From assembly GCF_002150005.2 (NCBI RefSeq), contig NZ_MSPP01000001.1, positions 806,001 through 870,000 of the forward strand: 64,000 bases of DNA. Reading direction: 5' to 3'. Position 1 is the first letter of the stretch. Every line of letters begins with the position of its first letter. Position numbers and translations under genes: made by a program. Under the pieces are notes generated by a model. It worked only from the letters and a program-made list of their open reading frames with translations. It was not told where the DNA came from and searched no databases. Shown here one piece after another: positions 9,402 through 18,591 of the stretch. This DNA is from Marivivens niveibacter (GTDB lineage: Bacteria; Pseudomonadota; Alphaproteobacteria; Rhodobacterales; Rhodobacteraceae).

Positions 9402-10624
9402 TCTGTGGCCTCCGTGTAGAAGGGCGCGACCTTGACGCCGGCGACCACATATTCTTGGCCAATTGTGATAATGTCAGCTTCGGCTGGTAGGCCCGATACC
9501 CAAACGCCGTCTACTGTGTCTCGCAACAGATCGACTGCGGCGAATTGCACAACATGATCGGCGTCAATCAAACGCAGGCCCAATTCGCCATCGTCATTCA
9601 GTGTGAGCGCAGACTGCGGCACCAAATGTGCCATGCGTCCATCCGTTCCGATAATGATTTCAGCAGTTTGTCCATCACGAATAGCTAGATCCGTGTTCGC
9701 GACCTCGACCTCTGTTTGGAAGGTGCGGGTGGTTTCGTCCGCGGCGCGGGATAGAAACGTCACCCGTCCCATGACTTCGCCGCCCGAGGCAAGACGCGCG
9801 GCAGCAGGCGCGCCAACGGTCACTTTGTTCACATCCAGTTCTGGAACAAAGGCGACCAATTTAATGGGGTCCAATTGGATCACAGTGGCGCAGTCCCCGC
9901 CCATCGATAGGAACGAGCCCAATTCGGCTGTGTCGGTTTCCAGAATCCCCGCAAATGGCGCGGTGATTGTCACGCGCGATAGTTCCCGTTCGGCAGCGGC
10001 CAAAGCAGCTTCGGCGCTGGTAACGGCGGCTTCGGCGCTTGATAGACCGCCACGTGCTGATTCCAGACCTGCTTGGGCGGCTTCATATGCTGCTTCGGCG
10101 CCGACCAATCGGGTTTCGGTGGCGTATCCGTCTTGGCGCAGGGCGCGGGCGGCGTTCAGGTTCACCTCTGCTTCGCGCAGGCTGGCTTGGGCCTGAACCA
10201 GCGCGGCGGCGGCTTGGGGTTGTCCTGCTTGGGCTTGGGTCAGGCGCGCGCGCGCTTCGGCAACGGATGCCTCGCGCGTGCCGACATCGATTTGGCATAG
10301 GGTATCGCCCGCGTTCACAAACGCACCTTTGCGCAATGGTTCGCTGGATACTTGCCCAGATGTTTCGGCGCGGACCACAACGGCGCGTGCAGCTTCTGTT
10401 CGGCCGCGCAGGATAACGGCGCTTTCGATTTCGCGTTCCTGGCTACGCTCTACAACGACACGGATCAAAGTTTCGTCAACGGCCTGATCCGTTGCATCGG
10501 CAATCGGTGCGTCAGGTGCAGGTGTGTCGCTGCCCGCCACGGCCATCAGGCGGTCACGTTCAAACACCAAGAAATATAGAAACGCCGAAACGATGATTGC
10601 TGTTGCAAGCGGCATAATGCGCAT
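9398..10624 (-). CDS. RND efflux periplasmic adaptor (HlyD/MFP family)
   Basis: A 408-residue membrane fusion protein. The chosen ATG (MRIMPLATAIIVSAFLYFLVF) follows a GAAAGG site; the open frame extends 25 codons upstream without a better site. After one N-terminal membrane anchor come the biotinyl-lipoyl half domain, a long Ala-rich alpha-helical hairpin (about residues 110-200), the second lipoyl half (ITAPFAGILETDTAELG) and beta-barrel domains. Such adaptors bridge an RND pump and an outer-membrane channel. It is the first gene of the operon and overlaps the pump gene by four bases. Confidence 0.9.
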   Translation of the reverse strand: MRIMPLATAIIVSAFLYFLVFERDRLMAVAGSDTPAPDAPIADATDQAVDETLIRVVVERSQEREIESAVILRGRTEAARAVVVRAETSGQVSSEPLRKGAFVNAGDTLCQIDVGTREASVAEARARLTQAQAGQPQAAAALVQAQASLREAEVNLNAARALRQDGYATETRLVGAEAAYEAAQAGLESARGGLSSAEAAVTSAEAALAAAERELSRVTITAPFAGILETDTAELGSFLSMGGDCATVIQLDPIKLVAFVPELDVNKVTVGAPAAARLASGGEVMGRVTFLSRAADETTRTFQTEVEVANTDLAIRDGQTAEIIIGTDGRMAHLVPQSALTLNDDGELGLRLIDADHVVQFAAVDLLRDTVDGVWVSGLPAEADIITIGQEYVVAGVKVAPFYTEATE

Positions 10625-10719
10625 TTTGGTTGGCCTTTCGTGACGCGGTGCTACTGAAACGTGCCGCGTTCTCAGTTTAGTTATCGGCGGTAAATACACC
10701 GATTTAAGCGAATATACGT

Positions 10720-10759
10720 TAAACTATTTCGTTTAGATTAAAATAATGCGGCATGCCGC
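10720..10759. promoter_or_regulatory. Palindromes upstream of the RND operon (possible operator)
   Basis: The 231-base divergent gap between the RND adaptor gene and the yfgM-like gene contains two dyads. One is TAAAC-6-GTTTA in an A+T-rich stretch. The other is a perfect 12-base palindrome, GCGGCATGCCGC, a few bases further on. Efflux operons are commonly controlled by TetR or MarR repressors binding such sites, but no regulator gene is adjacent. The role is inferred. Confidence 0.35.
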
Positions 10760-10855
10760 GCTCCTCCCGACGTCAATCGACGCCCAATTCCGTTGGCATT
10801 CTATTCATGTTTTGGGTAAGACAAAGCAAAGATTACGACAAAACCGAGAATAAAC

Positions 10856-11494
10856 ATGAGCAACAACGAAAGTTTCATCGACGAGGTGAACGACGAAGTC
10901 CGCCGCGACCAGCTGTTCGGATACATCCGTAAATATGGTTGGATTGCTGCACTGGCTGTTGTCGGTTTGGTCGGCGCAACTGCATATGTGGAATTCCGTG
11001 CCTCCCAACAGGGAGCCGCCGCAGAAGCCAAAGGCGATGCAATTTTTGCGGCGCTAGAGGAAAACGAATGGGCGCAGCGACAAGAGGCATTGGCCCAATT
11101 GCCGCAGGATGTTGTCGAATTGATGCTGACAGGCGTTGCGGCGACAGAGAACGGCGATAATGACGCCGCGATCGCCGCATATACCGCGCTGGCAGGGTTA
11201 GAGGACGCTCGCCCGATCTATCGCGAGCTGGGACGTTTCAAAGCGCTGGTTTTGCAATCGGCTGACGAATCCCCCGAAGACCGCATTGCGAATTTCGAAA
11301 CGCTCGCCGTTCCGGGCGCGCCATTCGCAATGTTGGCGCGTGAACAGATCGCAGTTGCACAGGCGCAGATGGGCGACGTGGACGCAGCGATTGAAACGCT
11401 ACAGGCGATTTCCGCCGACGCGACAGCCAGCCAGGGGTTGCGCAATCGCATTGGACAATTGATTGTGGCGCTTGGCGGTCAGGCCGCAGAATAA
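10856..11494 (+). CDS. YfgM-like tetratricopeptide membrane protein
   Basis: A 212-residue protein with a short cytosolic N-terminus, one transmembrane helix (about residues 27-46, IAALAVVGLVGATAYVEF) and a periplasmic helical region with TPR-like repeats. It matches the YfgM/TPR_21 family by layout and by position directly before bamB and der, the order also seen in gammaproteobacteria. In E. coli, YfgM associates with the SecYEG translocon and the periplasmic chaperone PpiD. The gene is followed 22 bases later by bamB and is probably in an operon with it. Confidence 0.82.
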   Translation: MSNNESFIDEVNDEVRRDQLFGYIRKYGWIAALAVVGLVGATAYVEFRASQQGAAAEAKGDAIFAALEENEWAQRQEALAQLPQDVVELMLTGVAATENGDNDAAIAAYTALAGLEDARPIYRELGRFKALVLQSADESPEDRIANFETLAVPGAPFAMLAREQIAVAQAQMGDVDAAIETLQAISADATASQGLRNRIGQLIVALGGQAAE

Positions 11495-11516
11495 TTACAC
11501 GGTCGGAGTGCAGGCA

Positions 11517-12824
11517 GTGACATTCAAAACGATTATGGGCACCGGATGCGCTCTGGCTATGTTGGCGGCATGTGGTCAACGTGACGTGATTTTGCCAGGC
11601 GAACGTCTGGATATCCGTGACGGCATGGCGACCCAGCAGGTCGAAACCGCGAATATTGCGGCCCCGATTTCATTAGGTGCGCAGGTCGCGAACGCCGATT
11701 GGACGCATCGTGGCGGATCGGCCACCCACAACATGCCTCACCTAGCCTTATCGGAAACGCCGACCTTGGCTTTTGCTGCGAGCATCGGGCAGGGGGACAG
11801 CCGCCGTAACCGCATCACAGCCGATCCAATCGTCGTGGACGGTGTGGTCTACACGGTCGATGCGGCACTGAATCTAGCCGCTACAGCGACAAATGGCGCT
11901 GCGCTTTGGTCGGTGTCATTGATGCCAGCGGGCGAACGAACCGAGCTATCTGGCGCTGCACTGGCCTATGGTGGCGGTATGATCTTTGCGACCACCGCGT
12001 TTGGCGAACTTATCGCGCTGTCGCCTGCGAATGGCGGTGTGATCTGGCGTCAGGATCTGGGCGCATCTGGCGCATCTGCACCGACCTATCAGGGCGGTGT
12101 TGTCTATGTCGTTGGCCAAGATAACCGCGCTTGGGCGATCGACGCTGAAGATGGCACAATCCGCTACACAAAGAATAGCAATCCTGTCGCCGCTCAATAC
12201 GGCTATGGGCCGGGCGTCGCGGTAACCAGCGAATATGCAATCTTTCCGTTCTCATCAGGTCAATTGGTCGGCGCATTCAAAAACGGCGGCATGACCCGTT
12301 GGACCGACAGCGTTGGCGGTGAACGTCTGGGGTATGCCCTGAACGCGTTGGATGGCATCACCGCAGGTCCTGTGGTTGATGGTTCGACCGTATATTATGG
12401 CAACTCCACCGGAATGATCGTGGCGTTGAACCTGTCGGACGGAACACGCCGCTGGTCCGCACAAGAAGGTGCCGTGAACACGGTCTATCCTGTGGGCGGT
12501 TCTGTGTTTGCAGTCAATGACATCAATGAATTGGTGCGGATCGATGCCCGCACGGGTGATGTGGTTTGGGCCGTGCAAATGCCTGACCTGATCGAACGCC
12601 GTATGGGTAAATCCCGCGCCGCGGTTGCGCACTATGGCCCCGTTGTTGCGGGTGGGCACGTGATTGTGGCGTCGTCTGATGGCGCATTGCGATTGTTTGA
12701 CCCTGTGTCGGGCGCGCTGGCCCGTCAAATCGAATTGCCCTCTGGGGCGGCGTCTGCTCCTGTTGTAGCGGGCGGAGTTTTATACGTTGTGAACAAAGAC
12801 GGGCAATTGTTGGCTTTTCGTTGA
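11517..12824 (+). CDS. bamB: Outer-membrane assembly lipoprotein BamB
   Basis: A 435-residue PQQ-like beta-propeller protein. The GTG start is chosen for its CGGAG site 8 bases upstream and because it places a lipoprotein signal (ALAMLAAC) at the N-terminus, with acylation at Cys20. Repeating blades are seen as stretches such as GALWSVSLMP, GGVIWRQDLG, GTRRWSAQEG and GDVVWAVQMP. BamB is the propeller subunit of the BAM complex that inserts beta-barrel proteins in the outer membrane. The neighbours YfgM-like and der are the standard bamB context. Confidence 0.9.
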   Translation: MTFKTIMGTGCALAMLAACGQRDVILPGERLDIRDGMATQQVETANIAAPISLGAQVANADWTHRGGSATHNMPHLALSETPTLAFAASIGQGDSRRNRITADPIVVDGVVYTVDAALNLAATATNGAALWSVSLMPAGERTELSGAALAYGGGMIFATTAFGELIALSPANGGVIWRQDLGASGASAPTYQGGVVYVVGQDNRAWAIDAEDGTIRYTKNSNPVAAQYGYGPGVAVTSEYAIFPFSSGQLVGAFKNGGMTRWTDSVGGERLGYALNALDGITAGPVVDGSTVYYGNSTGMIVALNLSDGTRRWSAQEGAVNTVYPVGGSVFAVNDINELVRIDARTGDVVWAVQMPDLIERRMGKSRAAVAHYGPVVAGGHVIVASSDGALRLFDPVSGALARQIELPSGAASAPVVAGGVLYVVNKDGQLLAFR

Positions 12825-12872
12825 TCAATAATTGGTGTATCGCCCCGATCTTGATCTGAAAGGGCTCTGGCC

Positions 12873-14345
12873 ATGACATTCACACTTGCGATCGTTGGTC
12901 GCCCGAACGTGGGCAAATCAACGTTGTTTAACCGCCTTGTCGGTAAAAAACTGGCTTTGGTCGATGACCAGCCGGGCGTGACGCGCGACCTGCGCGAAGG
13001 TGACGCGCGTTTGGGCGACCTACGCTTTACCGTCATCGATTCCGCCGGTTTGGAAGAAGCGACCGATAATTCGTTGCAGGGGCGCATGCGCCGCCTGACC
13101 GAGCGCGCGGTTGAAATGGCCGATGTTTGTCTGTTCTTGGTCGACGCCCGCGCGGGTATCACACCATCAGACGAAGTGTTCGCCGATATCCTGCGAAAGA
13201 AAAACGCCAACGTCATTCTGGCCGCGAACAAGGCCGAAGGCCGCGCAGGCGAAGGCGGTGTGCTAGAGGCTTATAGCCTAGGTCTGGGCGATCCGATCCG
13301 TCTGTCCGCCGAACACGGCGAAGGTCTGGACGAATTGTATCACACGCTGATTCCGATTTCGGAACAGTTCGCCGAACGCGCCGCCCAAGATATGCCAGAC
13401 GTAGATGTGGACATCGAAGACTGGGATGATTTCGAAGAAGGCGACGAACCACCCATCCCAATGCCGACCGACGCAAAACCGCTTCAGATCGCGGTAGTTG
13501 GGCGTCCGAACGCGGGTAAATCGACGCTGATCAACAAAATTATTGGCGAAGAGCGTCTGCTGACCGGCCCAGAGGCTGGCATCACTCGCGACGCGATTTC
13601 GGTGAAAACCGAATGGGACGGCGTGCCGATGCGTATCTTTGATACCGCTGGTATGCGCAAGAAAGCCAAGGTTCAGGAAAAGCTGGAAAAGCTGTCGGTC
13701 TCTGACGGTTTGCGCGCTGCGAAATTCGCCGAAGTTCTGGTGGTTTTGCTGGACGTGGAAATTCCGTTTGAACAGCAGGATCTACGCATCGCCGATTTGG
13801 CCGAACGCGAAGGCCGCGCCGTTGTTGTTGCCGTAAACAAATGGGACCTAGAGGACGAAAAGCAGGAAAAGCTAAAAGACCTGCGCGAAAAATTCGAACG
13901 ACTGCTGCCTCAGTTGCGCGGGGCGCCCATGGTCACGGTTTCTGCGAAAACGGGCAAAGGTTTGGATCGTTTGAACGCGGCGATCATGAAAGCCTACGAG
14001 GTGTGGAACCGCCGCGTGTCGACATCCGCGTTGAACCGTTGGCTGGTTGGTATGCTGGAACAACACCCACCGCCCGCACCGCAGGGCAAGCGTATTAAAA
14101 TGCGTTACATGACGCAGGTGAAAACCCGTCCGCCGCAGTTCGTGGTGATGACGTCCCACCCAGATAAGGTGCCTGATAGTTATAACCGCTATCTAATCAA
14201 CGGCTTGCGGGCTGACTTTGATATGCCAGGGACGCCGATCCGTTTGTTCCTTCGTGATCAGGGTGAAAAGAACCCATATAAGAACAAGAAGAAAAAACAG
14301 ACCGGTCGTTTGCACAAACACCTTAAGCAAAATCGCGGCGAATAA
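12873..14345 (+). CDS. der: Ribosome biogenesis GTPase Der
   Basis: A 490-residue protein with two tandem GTPase domains, diagnostic of Der (EngA). The first has the P-loop GRPNVGKST at residues 8-16 and NKAEG for guanine recognition. The second has GRPNAGKST near residue 210, DTAGMRKK and NKWD. A KH-like RNA-binding domain follows, and the C-terminus is rich in Lys/Arg/Asn. Der acts in late assembly of the 50S ribosomal subunit. An acidic linker ([16 protein letters not shown]) separates the two G domains. The last 23 bases overlap the convergent TspO-like gene. Confidence 0.96.
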   Translation: MTFTLAIVGRPNVGKSTLFNRLVGKKLALVDDQPGVTRDLREGDARLGDLRFTVIDSAGLEEATDNSLQGRMRRLTERAVEMADVCLFLVDARAGITPSDEVFADILRKKNANVILAANKAEGRAGEGGVLEAYSLGLGDPIRLSAEHGEGLDELYHTLIPISEQFAERAAQDMPDVDVDIEDWDDFEEGDEPPIPMPTDAKPLQIAVVGRPNAGKSTLINKIIGEERLLTGPEAGITRDAISVKTEWDGVPMRIFDTAGMRKKAKVQEKLEKLSVSDGLRAAKFAEVLVVLLDVEIPFEQQDLRIADLAEREGRAVVVAVNKWDLEDEKQEKLKDLREKFERLLPQLRGAPMVTVSAKTGKGLDRLNAAIMKAYEVWNRRVSTSALNRWLVGMLEQHPPPAPQGKRIKMRYMTQVKTRPPQFVVMTSHPDKVPDSYNRYLINGLRADFDMPGTPIRLFLRDQGEKNPYKNKKKKQTGRLHKHLKQNRGE

Positions 14346-15024
14346 TCACTGCGGCGATTGCCAGAATACCGATCACAGACAGCACTGACATCACCAGATT
14401 GTCGGTGCTGTTTTGCATTATGACCCCGACCAATGCCCAGATGACCGCCGCGCCATAGGCAATGCCCGATGGCGGCATCAGTTTGATCGCGATGGCAGCG
14501 ATCATGGCGATGATCAGGAACAGGATCGATGCGGCCTGATAGGACATGATGTCATAGCCCGCGATCATGATGGCAAACGACACGCAGGACGCCGCCGTGA
14601 GCCAGCCTGCATATAGCCCGACAGGCACCTTGAGCCACCAGCGGTCTTTGAATGGGCTGCGCAATAGGGCAAGGATCGCAAGGCCCGCCATGATGACGAT
14701 GATCACAGTCGCCCAGATCACGGTTGCGTTTGCAATTGCCAGCCACAGCGTGCCTAGGGCAAGGCTTAGCGCTAGTGGCCCGCGTGTGATCTGCCATGCG
14801 CCGTCATAGCGCCGCTTGATCAGGCCATAGACCGCTGACAGCACCAGCCAGCTATAGATCAGGCCCCAAATGCTGAACGCGTATCCAGCGGGTTGGATAG
14901 GGGGCTGATCCATGAACACGGGGATTTGGTCGGCCTCGTATCCTGTGAACGGCGCGGTGACCAAAGGGGCCAAAACAAAGGTCGCGGTGAATAGGGCGGT
15001 TATATAGGGTAATAGGCGTTGCAT
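14323..15024 (-). CDS. TspO/MBR-like (tryptophan-rich) membrane protein
   Basis: A 233-residue polytopic membrane protein with about six to seven helices. The segment [16 protein letters not shown] early in the chain and Trp-rich later helices ([33 protein letters not shown]) resemble the TspO/MBR-related family seen in many marine bacteria. Classical TspO is only about 160 residues with five helices, so this is a longer relative. Its role is unknown; TspO proteins bind tetrapyrroles. The 3' end overlaps the end of der on the other strand. Confidence 0.6.
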   Translation of the reverse strand: MQRLLPYITALFTATFVLAPLVTAPFTGYEADQIPVFMDQPPIQPAGYAFSIWGLIYSWLVLSAVYGLIKRRYDGAWQITRGPLALSLALGTLWLAIANATVIWATVIIVIMAGLAILALLRSPFKDRWWLKVPVGLYAGWLTAASCVSFAIMIAGYDIMSYQAASILFLIIAMIAAIAIKLMPPSGIAYGAAVIWALVGVIMQNSTDNLVMSVLSVIGILAIAAVIIRRDFA

Positions 15025-15095
15025 CGGAAAACTGTTTGCTAAGTTGCGTTACCGCAAAGATAGAGCAGGTTTCAGCAATTTCCCGATTTTAAAAC

Positions 15096-15124
15096 GAAAA
15101 AAGCGGACGCATGGCGCCCGCTTT
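15096..15124 (-). terminator. Terminator of serS
   Basis: The stem AAAGCGG with CCGCTTT encloses an 11-base interior that can itself pair partly. On the minus strand it is followed by TTTTCGTTTT. It is 22 bases past the serS stop codon. Confidence 0.75.
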
Positions 15125-15145
15125 GATTTTCGTTTTTGTGCGGCC

Positions 15146-16438
15146 TTAGGCCAATGTGCCGTCGGCGGTCAGCGTTGTTTTGCCGCCCAGATATGGGTGC
15201 AGCGCGTCGGGCAGAGTGACCGATCCATCCGCGTTCTGACCGTTTTCCAGAACTGCGATCAGGGTACGGCCTACAGCCAGACCCGAACCGTTCAGGGTAT
15301 GAACGAACTGTGGTTTGCCGCCTTCGGTCGGTTTGAAACGCGCGTTCATGCGGCGGGCCTGATAATCGCCTGCGGTCGAAACCGACGAAATCTCGCGGTA
15401 TTTGTCCTGACCGGGCAACCATACCTCTAGGTCGTGGGTGCGTTTCATGCCTGCGCCCATATCGCCTGCGCATAGTTTCATGGTGCGATATGGCAGGTTC
15501 AGCGCCTCTAGGATCGCTTCGGCCTGACGGGTCATGCGGGCGTGTTCTGCCTCGGATTCGTCGGGGTGAACGATCGACACCATTTCGACCTTTTCAAACT
15601 GGTGCTGACGAAGCATGCCCGACGTATCGCGGCCTGCGGAACCTGCTTCGGAACGGAAACATTGGGTGTGCGCGGCATAGCGCATCGGCAGCGCGGATTC
15701 ATCAACCACATCGCCGTTCACAAGGTTGGTCAGCGTGACCTCTGCCGTTGGGATCAGCCACCAGCCGTTGGTCGTTTGATAGCTGTCTTCGCCGAATTTC
15801 GGCAGCTGGCCTGTGCCGTACATCATGTCCTCTAGGACCATGACGGGGGTGATGGCTTCGGTCAGGCCGTGGTTGTCGACGTGGAAATCCAGCATGAATT
15901 GCGCCAGCGCACGGTGGATACGCGCAACGCCGCCTTTCAGCACAACAAAACGGCTGCCCGACAGTTTCGCGCCCGCCTCAAAGTCCATGCCGCCCTGAAC
16001 GGACGCCAATTCGAAATGTTCAACAGGTTTGAAATCGAAGGTGCGCGGGGTGCCCCACTGGCCGATTTCAACGTTGTCGTCTTCGGATGCGCCTTCGGGG
16101 ACGTCATCGTACAGCATGTTCGGAATGGTCAGCAAAAGGTTCGTCAGTTCGACGTCCTTTTGTTTGGCCTCTTCGTTCATGGCTGCGATTTCAGCCTTTT
16201 TTTCGGCGACCAAGGCGCGCAGACGCTGGAATTCTTCTTCGTCACCGCGGCCTTTGGCAGCGCCGACTTCTTTGGACGCTTTGTTCTGTTCGGCGGTCGC
16301 TGTTTCAGCGGCGTGGATCAGCGCGCGGCGCGCTTCGTCCAGTGCCAGAACCTCTGACGACATCGGGGACGCTCCACGACGCGACAGCGCTGCGTCAAAT
16401 GCGGCTGGGTTTTCGCGGATGAATCGGATGTCATGCAT
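15146..16438 (-). CDS. serS: Seryl-tRNA synthetase
   Basis: A 430-residue class II aminoacyl-tRNA synthetase that charges tRNA-Ser with serine in the cytosol. The N-terminal coiled-coil arm (about residues 30-100, rich in Glu/Ala/Lys) contacts the long variable arm of tRNA-Ser. Motif 2 is seen as [15 protein letters not shown] and motif 3 as [12 protein letters not shown] near residue 388. Length is standard. It is monocistronic, with a terminator just downstream. Confidence 0.97.
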   Translation of the reverse strand: MHDIRFIRENPAAFDAALSRRGASPMSSEVLALDEARRALIHAAETATAEQNKASKEVGAAKGRGDEEEFQRLRALVAEKKAEIAAMNEEAKQKDVELTNLLLTIPNMLYDDVPEGASEDDNVEIGQWGTPRTFDFKPVEHFELASVQGGMDFEAGAKLSGSRFVVLKGGVARIHRALAQFMLDFHVDNHGLTEAITPVMVLEDMMYGTGQLPKFGEDSYQTTNGWWLIPTAEVTLTNLVNGDVVDESALPMRYAAHTQCFRSEAGSAGRDTSGMLRQHQFEKVEMVSIVHPDESEAEHARMTRQAEAILEALNLPYRTMKLCAGDMGAGMKRTHDLEVWLPGQDKYREISSVSTAGDYQARRMNARFKPTEGGKPQFVHTLNGSGLAVGRTLIAVLENGQNADGSVTLPDALHPYLGGKTTLTADGTLA

Positions 16439-16534
16439 GGGTTCGTCCTCTTGTTTAATGACGCTGCGCTTATGGCATGTGAAATTTCAAAACTAAAGAG
16501 CCAAGGCAACGCAGTGGCACCGTTCAATATCGGG

Positions 16535-16620
16535 TGTCACTTTTAATAATTTCGTTACCTAGGTTTCGCAGGACTGTCACGGAACCCGCCTATCAGCGCG
16601 GCCATGCACCACTGGGTGCA
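16535..16620 (+). promoter_or_regulatory. Leader of the phoX-like gene with Pho-type half sites and an inverted repeat
   Basis: Upstream of the PhoX-type gene lie TGTCAC and, 40 bases later, CTGTCAC, which resemble the CTGTCA half-site of a Pho box. A standard Pho box has two half-sites 11 bases apart, and that spacing is not seen here. Closer to the gene is an inverted repeat, TGCACC-4-GGTGCA. Phosphate control through PhoB is plausible but weakly supported. Confidence 0.25.
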
Positions 16621-16653
16621 CAAAATTTCCAGCTGCAATGAATAGGCCAGAAA

Positions 16654-18531
16654 ATGACCGATATTAAAGATGTAGATCTGTCTTGGGACGATTTTGACGA
16701 ACTGCGCGACCCGCGCCCTGACGCCAACGAATTTGACGCTGTTGTCGATCGCGCCATTTCGCGCCGTGGGTTTCTGGGCGGCGTTCTGGCATTCGGTTCT
16801 GGCGCTGCTGTTATGGGGTCGGTCATGGGATCGGCGACATCCGCAAACGCACAGGCGGCTGCATTCAAATTCGCGCCGATCGGCATCGCGACCGACCACG
16901 ACATCCACGTGCCAGAAGGCTATCAGTGGAAAACGCTGGTCCGCTGGGGCGACGCGCTGTTTTCCGAAGCGAACGGCGCTTATGACGCAGAAAACGGCGT
17001 GTCGGCCGATATGTCGGACAAAGTGTTCGGCGAAAACACCGACGGGATGGAACTGTTTGAGGTGGACGGCAAACAGCTGATCGCTGTGAACTCTGAATAC
17101 GTGAACCCAAAAATCAACCTGCCAGCCGACGCCGAAGGCACCCCGCGCTCTGCGGACGAAGTCACCCTGCTGAAAAACCTGCAAGGCGTGACCGTGATGG
17201 AAGTTGCTGATAACGGCAACGGTTACGAGGTCGTCATCGACAGCCCATACAACCGCCGCATCACCCATGACACTCCGATGACCATGGACGGCCCTGTAGC
17301 TGGCACCGATCTGGTTAAAACCAACGCTGACCCTGCGGGCATGTCGCCTGTGGGCACCATGAACAACTGTGGTTCGGGCAAAACCCTGTGGGGCACGTAT
17401 CTGACCTGCGAAGAAAACTTTAACGGTTATTTCGGTGCAACAGGGGCAGAGCCCGTCGGCGCAGGCTACACCCGTTACGGTATCGGCGGCGAAGGCCGCT
17501 ATGCCTACGAAAAATTCGATGCGCGTTTCGATCTGACGGCCGAACCGAACGAACCGCACCGCCACGGCTGGATCACTGAAATCGATCCTGCTGATCCGAC
17601 CTCGACCCCTGTGAAACATTCGGCGCTGGGTCGTTTCAAACACGAAAATGCGGAAATGGTTCAGGCCGCTGATGGCCGCGTTGTTGTCTACATGGGCGAT
17701 GATGAACGCGGCGAATTCATCTATAAATATGTGTCCAACGGCATCTACACGGACGGCGGTTCGACCGAAGGCTTGCTGTCTGACGGCCAACTGTATGTTG
17801 CGAAATTCAACGACGATCAAACGGGCGAATGGTTGGCTCTGACGCCGGAAACCACGGGCATGTCGGCAGAGGAAATTCTGGTCTTCGCACGTATGGCTGG
17901 TTCCGCTGTTGGCGCGACCACGATGGACCGTCCTGAATGGGTGGCCTGCAACCCGCTAAAGGTCGAGGCATATTGTGCCCTGACCAATAACAAAAACCGC
18001 GGCGTGAAACCTAACGCTGGCGGCGACGACACCCCAGCCGTGGGTCCAAACCCGCGCGAGACGAACAACTACGGCCAGATCGTGCGCTGGACCCCAGCGA
18101 ACGAAGACCACGGGTCTACCGAATTCACTTGGGACCTGTACGTGATGGCGGGCAACCCGACCGTTTACGACAACGCCTATGCAGGGTCGGACAACGTGAA
18201 CGCGGGCAACATGTTCAACTCGCCCGACGGTATGGCATTCGACAGCGAAGGCATGCTGTGGATCCAGACCGATGGTGACGATAGCAACGAAGGCGAATTC
18301 GAAGGCCAAGGCAACAACCAGATGCTGGTTGGCAACCCAGAGACCGGCGAAATCGCGCGTTTCATGACCGTTCCAAACGGGGCAGAGGTCACAGGCCTGT
18401 GCTGGTCTGCGGATCGCAAGGTTGCCTTTGTCGGCGTTCAGCACCCAGGCGGTAGCTGGCCCGACAACACCGGCAAACCGCGCAGCGCAGTTGTCGCCGT
18501 CTGGCGCAAAGACGGCGCAACCGTCGGCTAA
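16654..18531 (+). CDS. PhoX-family (DUF839) phosphatase, Tat-exported
   Basis: A 625-residue protein of the PhoX/DUF839 family. PhoX enzymes are calcium- and iron-dependent alkaline phosphatases that release phosphate from organic esters in the periplasm. The N-terminus carries a twin-arginine signal (SRRGFLGG, Arg37-Arg38, then a hydrophobic stretch ending SANAQA), so it is exported folded. The family block with Cys-Gly and GTYLTCEEN is present near residue 245. A propeller-like body follows, with many Asp/Asn-rich metal-binding turns. Homologues in roseobacters are often annotated simply as PhoX family. A bidirectional terminator follows. Confidence 0.87.
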   Translation: MTDIKDVDLSWDDFDELRDPRPDANEFDAVVDRAISRRGFLGGVLAFGSGAAVMGSVMGSATSANAQAAAFKFAPIGIATDHDIHVPEGYQWKTLVRWGDALFSEANGAYDAENGVSADMSDKVFGENTDGMELFEVDGKQLIAVNSEYVNPKINLPADAEGTPRSADEVTLLKNLQGVTVMEVADNGNGYEVVIDSPYNRRITHDTPMTMDGPVAGTDLVKTNADPAGMSPVGTMNNCGSGKTLWGTYLTCEENFNGYFGATGAEPVGAGYTRYGIGGEGRYAYEKFDARFDLTAEPNEPHRHGWITEIDPADPTSTPVKHSALGRFKHENAEMVQAADGRVVVYMGDDERGEFIYKYVSNGIYTDGGSTEGLLSDGQLYVAKFNDDQTGEWLALTPETTGMSAEEILVFARMAGSAVGATTMDRPEWVACNPLKVEAYCALTNNKNRGVKPNAGGDDTPAVGPNPRETNNYGQIVRWTPANEDHGSTEFTWDLYVMAGNPTVYDNAYAGSDNVNAGNMFNSPDGMAFDSEGMLWIQTDGDDSNEGEFEGQGNNQMLVGNPETGEIARFMTVPNGAEVTGLCWSADRKVAFVGVQHPGGSWPDNTGKPRSAVVAVWRKDGATVG

Positions 18532-18554
18532 GGCCGTAGGTCACAGAACAAACG

Positions 18555-18586
18555 AAGGGGCCGCACCTGCGGCCCCTTTGGTTTTT
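18555..18586 (+). terminator. Terminator of the phoX-like gene
   Basis: A 10-bp perfect stem (AAGGGGCCGC with GCGGCCCCTT) with a four-base loop is followed by a T-rich run. It sits between two convergent genes and may serve both. Confidence 0.85.
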
Positions 18587-18591
18587 GCGGA

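Noticed and set aside
16555-17820. 421-residue minus-strand ORF opposite the PhoX-type gene
   Set aside because: It is the antisense frame of a well-supported coding gene. Its composition (rich in Phe, Val, His) is typical of shadow frames in this base composition, and no start signal is present.
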